6,073 bases of DNA from Treponema sp. (GTDB lineage Bacteria; Spirochaetota; Spirochaetia; Treponematales; Breznakiellaceae): the NCBI GenBank assembly GCA_031279925.1, contig JAITHQ010000054.1, forward strand, positions 1 to 6,073. Direction: 5' to 3'. How positions within the stretch are numbered: the first letter of the stretch is position 1; each line of letters begins with the position of its first letter. Below are positions 6,069-6,073 of this stretch, one piece after another. The translations under genes were made by a program, and so were the position numbers. The notes beneath the pieces are model-generated. The model ran no database searches and was not told where the DNA came from. It saw only the letters and a list, made by a program, of their open reading frames with translations.

Positions 6069-6073
6069 GCGCC

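Noticed and set aside
1..6073. CRISPR arrays, tRNA/rRNA genes, insertion sequences or phage genes.
   Set aside because: No regularly spaced repeats, no tRNA-like or rRNA-like segments, no transposase-like frames and no terminal repeats were seen. The PIN remnant is the only sign of rearrangement.

Overview
The window carries a compact carbohydrate-uptake and hydrolysis operon on the + strand. It is followed at the right edge by the control region of a separate, thiamine-regulated transcription unit whose gene lies outside the window. The GC content is near 50%, and the solute-binding protein is a lipoprotein with a relaxed lipobox (L-F-L-G-C). The operon shape is binding lipoprotein, two permeases, then a cytoplasmic glycosidase. 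Together these suggest a host-associated or free-living fermentative bacterium. My best guess is a spirochaete of the Treponema type, such as the mid-GC termite-gut treponemes. This taxonomic guess is an inference from style, not a proof.

Layout. At 1-~150 (- strand) there is a fragment of a PIN-domain (VapC-like) protein. It runs off the left edge and appears to lack its N-terminal half. At 171-224 there is a sigma70-type promoter, and a perfect 24-base palindrome sits on the predicted transcription start; it is most likely the operator of a local sugar repressor. Then come: a CUT1-type sugar-binding lipoprotein (243-1526); an intergenic region with an 11-bp hairpin and a second, terminator-like hairpin; a MalF/UgpA-like permease (1651-2580); a MalG/UgpE-like permease overlapping it by 14 bases (2567-3412); and a glycoside hydrolase family 116 (GH116) enzyme (3446-5830). 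No ATPase gene is present, so the importer probably uses a shared MsmX/UgpC-type ATPase encoded elsewhere.

How it works together (inference). The lipoprotein captures a sugar or small glycoside outside the membrane, and the two permeases import it. The GH116 enzyme has no signal peptide and keeps the catalytic pair (E386, D512) and sugar-binding residues of beta-glucosidases in this family, so it would split the imported beta-glycoside in the cytoplasm. The palindrome would let a repressor switch the unit on when substrate is present. The intergenic hairpins would let the binding protein be made in excess over the permeases.

At 5880-6068 there is a new promoter, a well-formed TPP (thiamine pyrophosphate) riboswitch, a candidate antiterminator and an intrinsic terminator. 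This is a complete transcriptional OFF switch for a thiamine biosynthesis or transport gene beyond the right edge. I found no wholly new system. The most useful non-obvious items are the perfect operator palindrome, the readable riboswitch expression platform, the truncated PIN gene and the GH116-transporter pairing.
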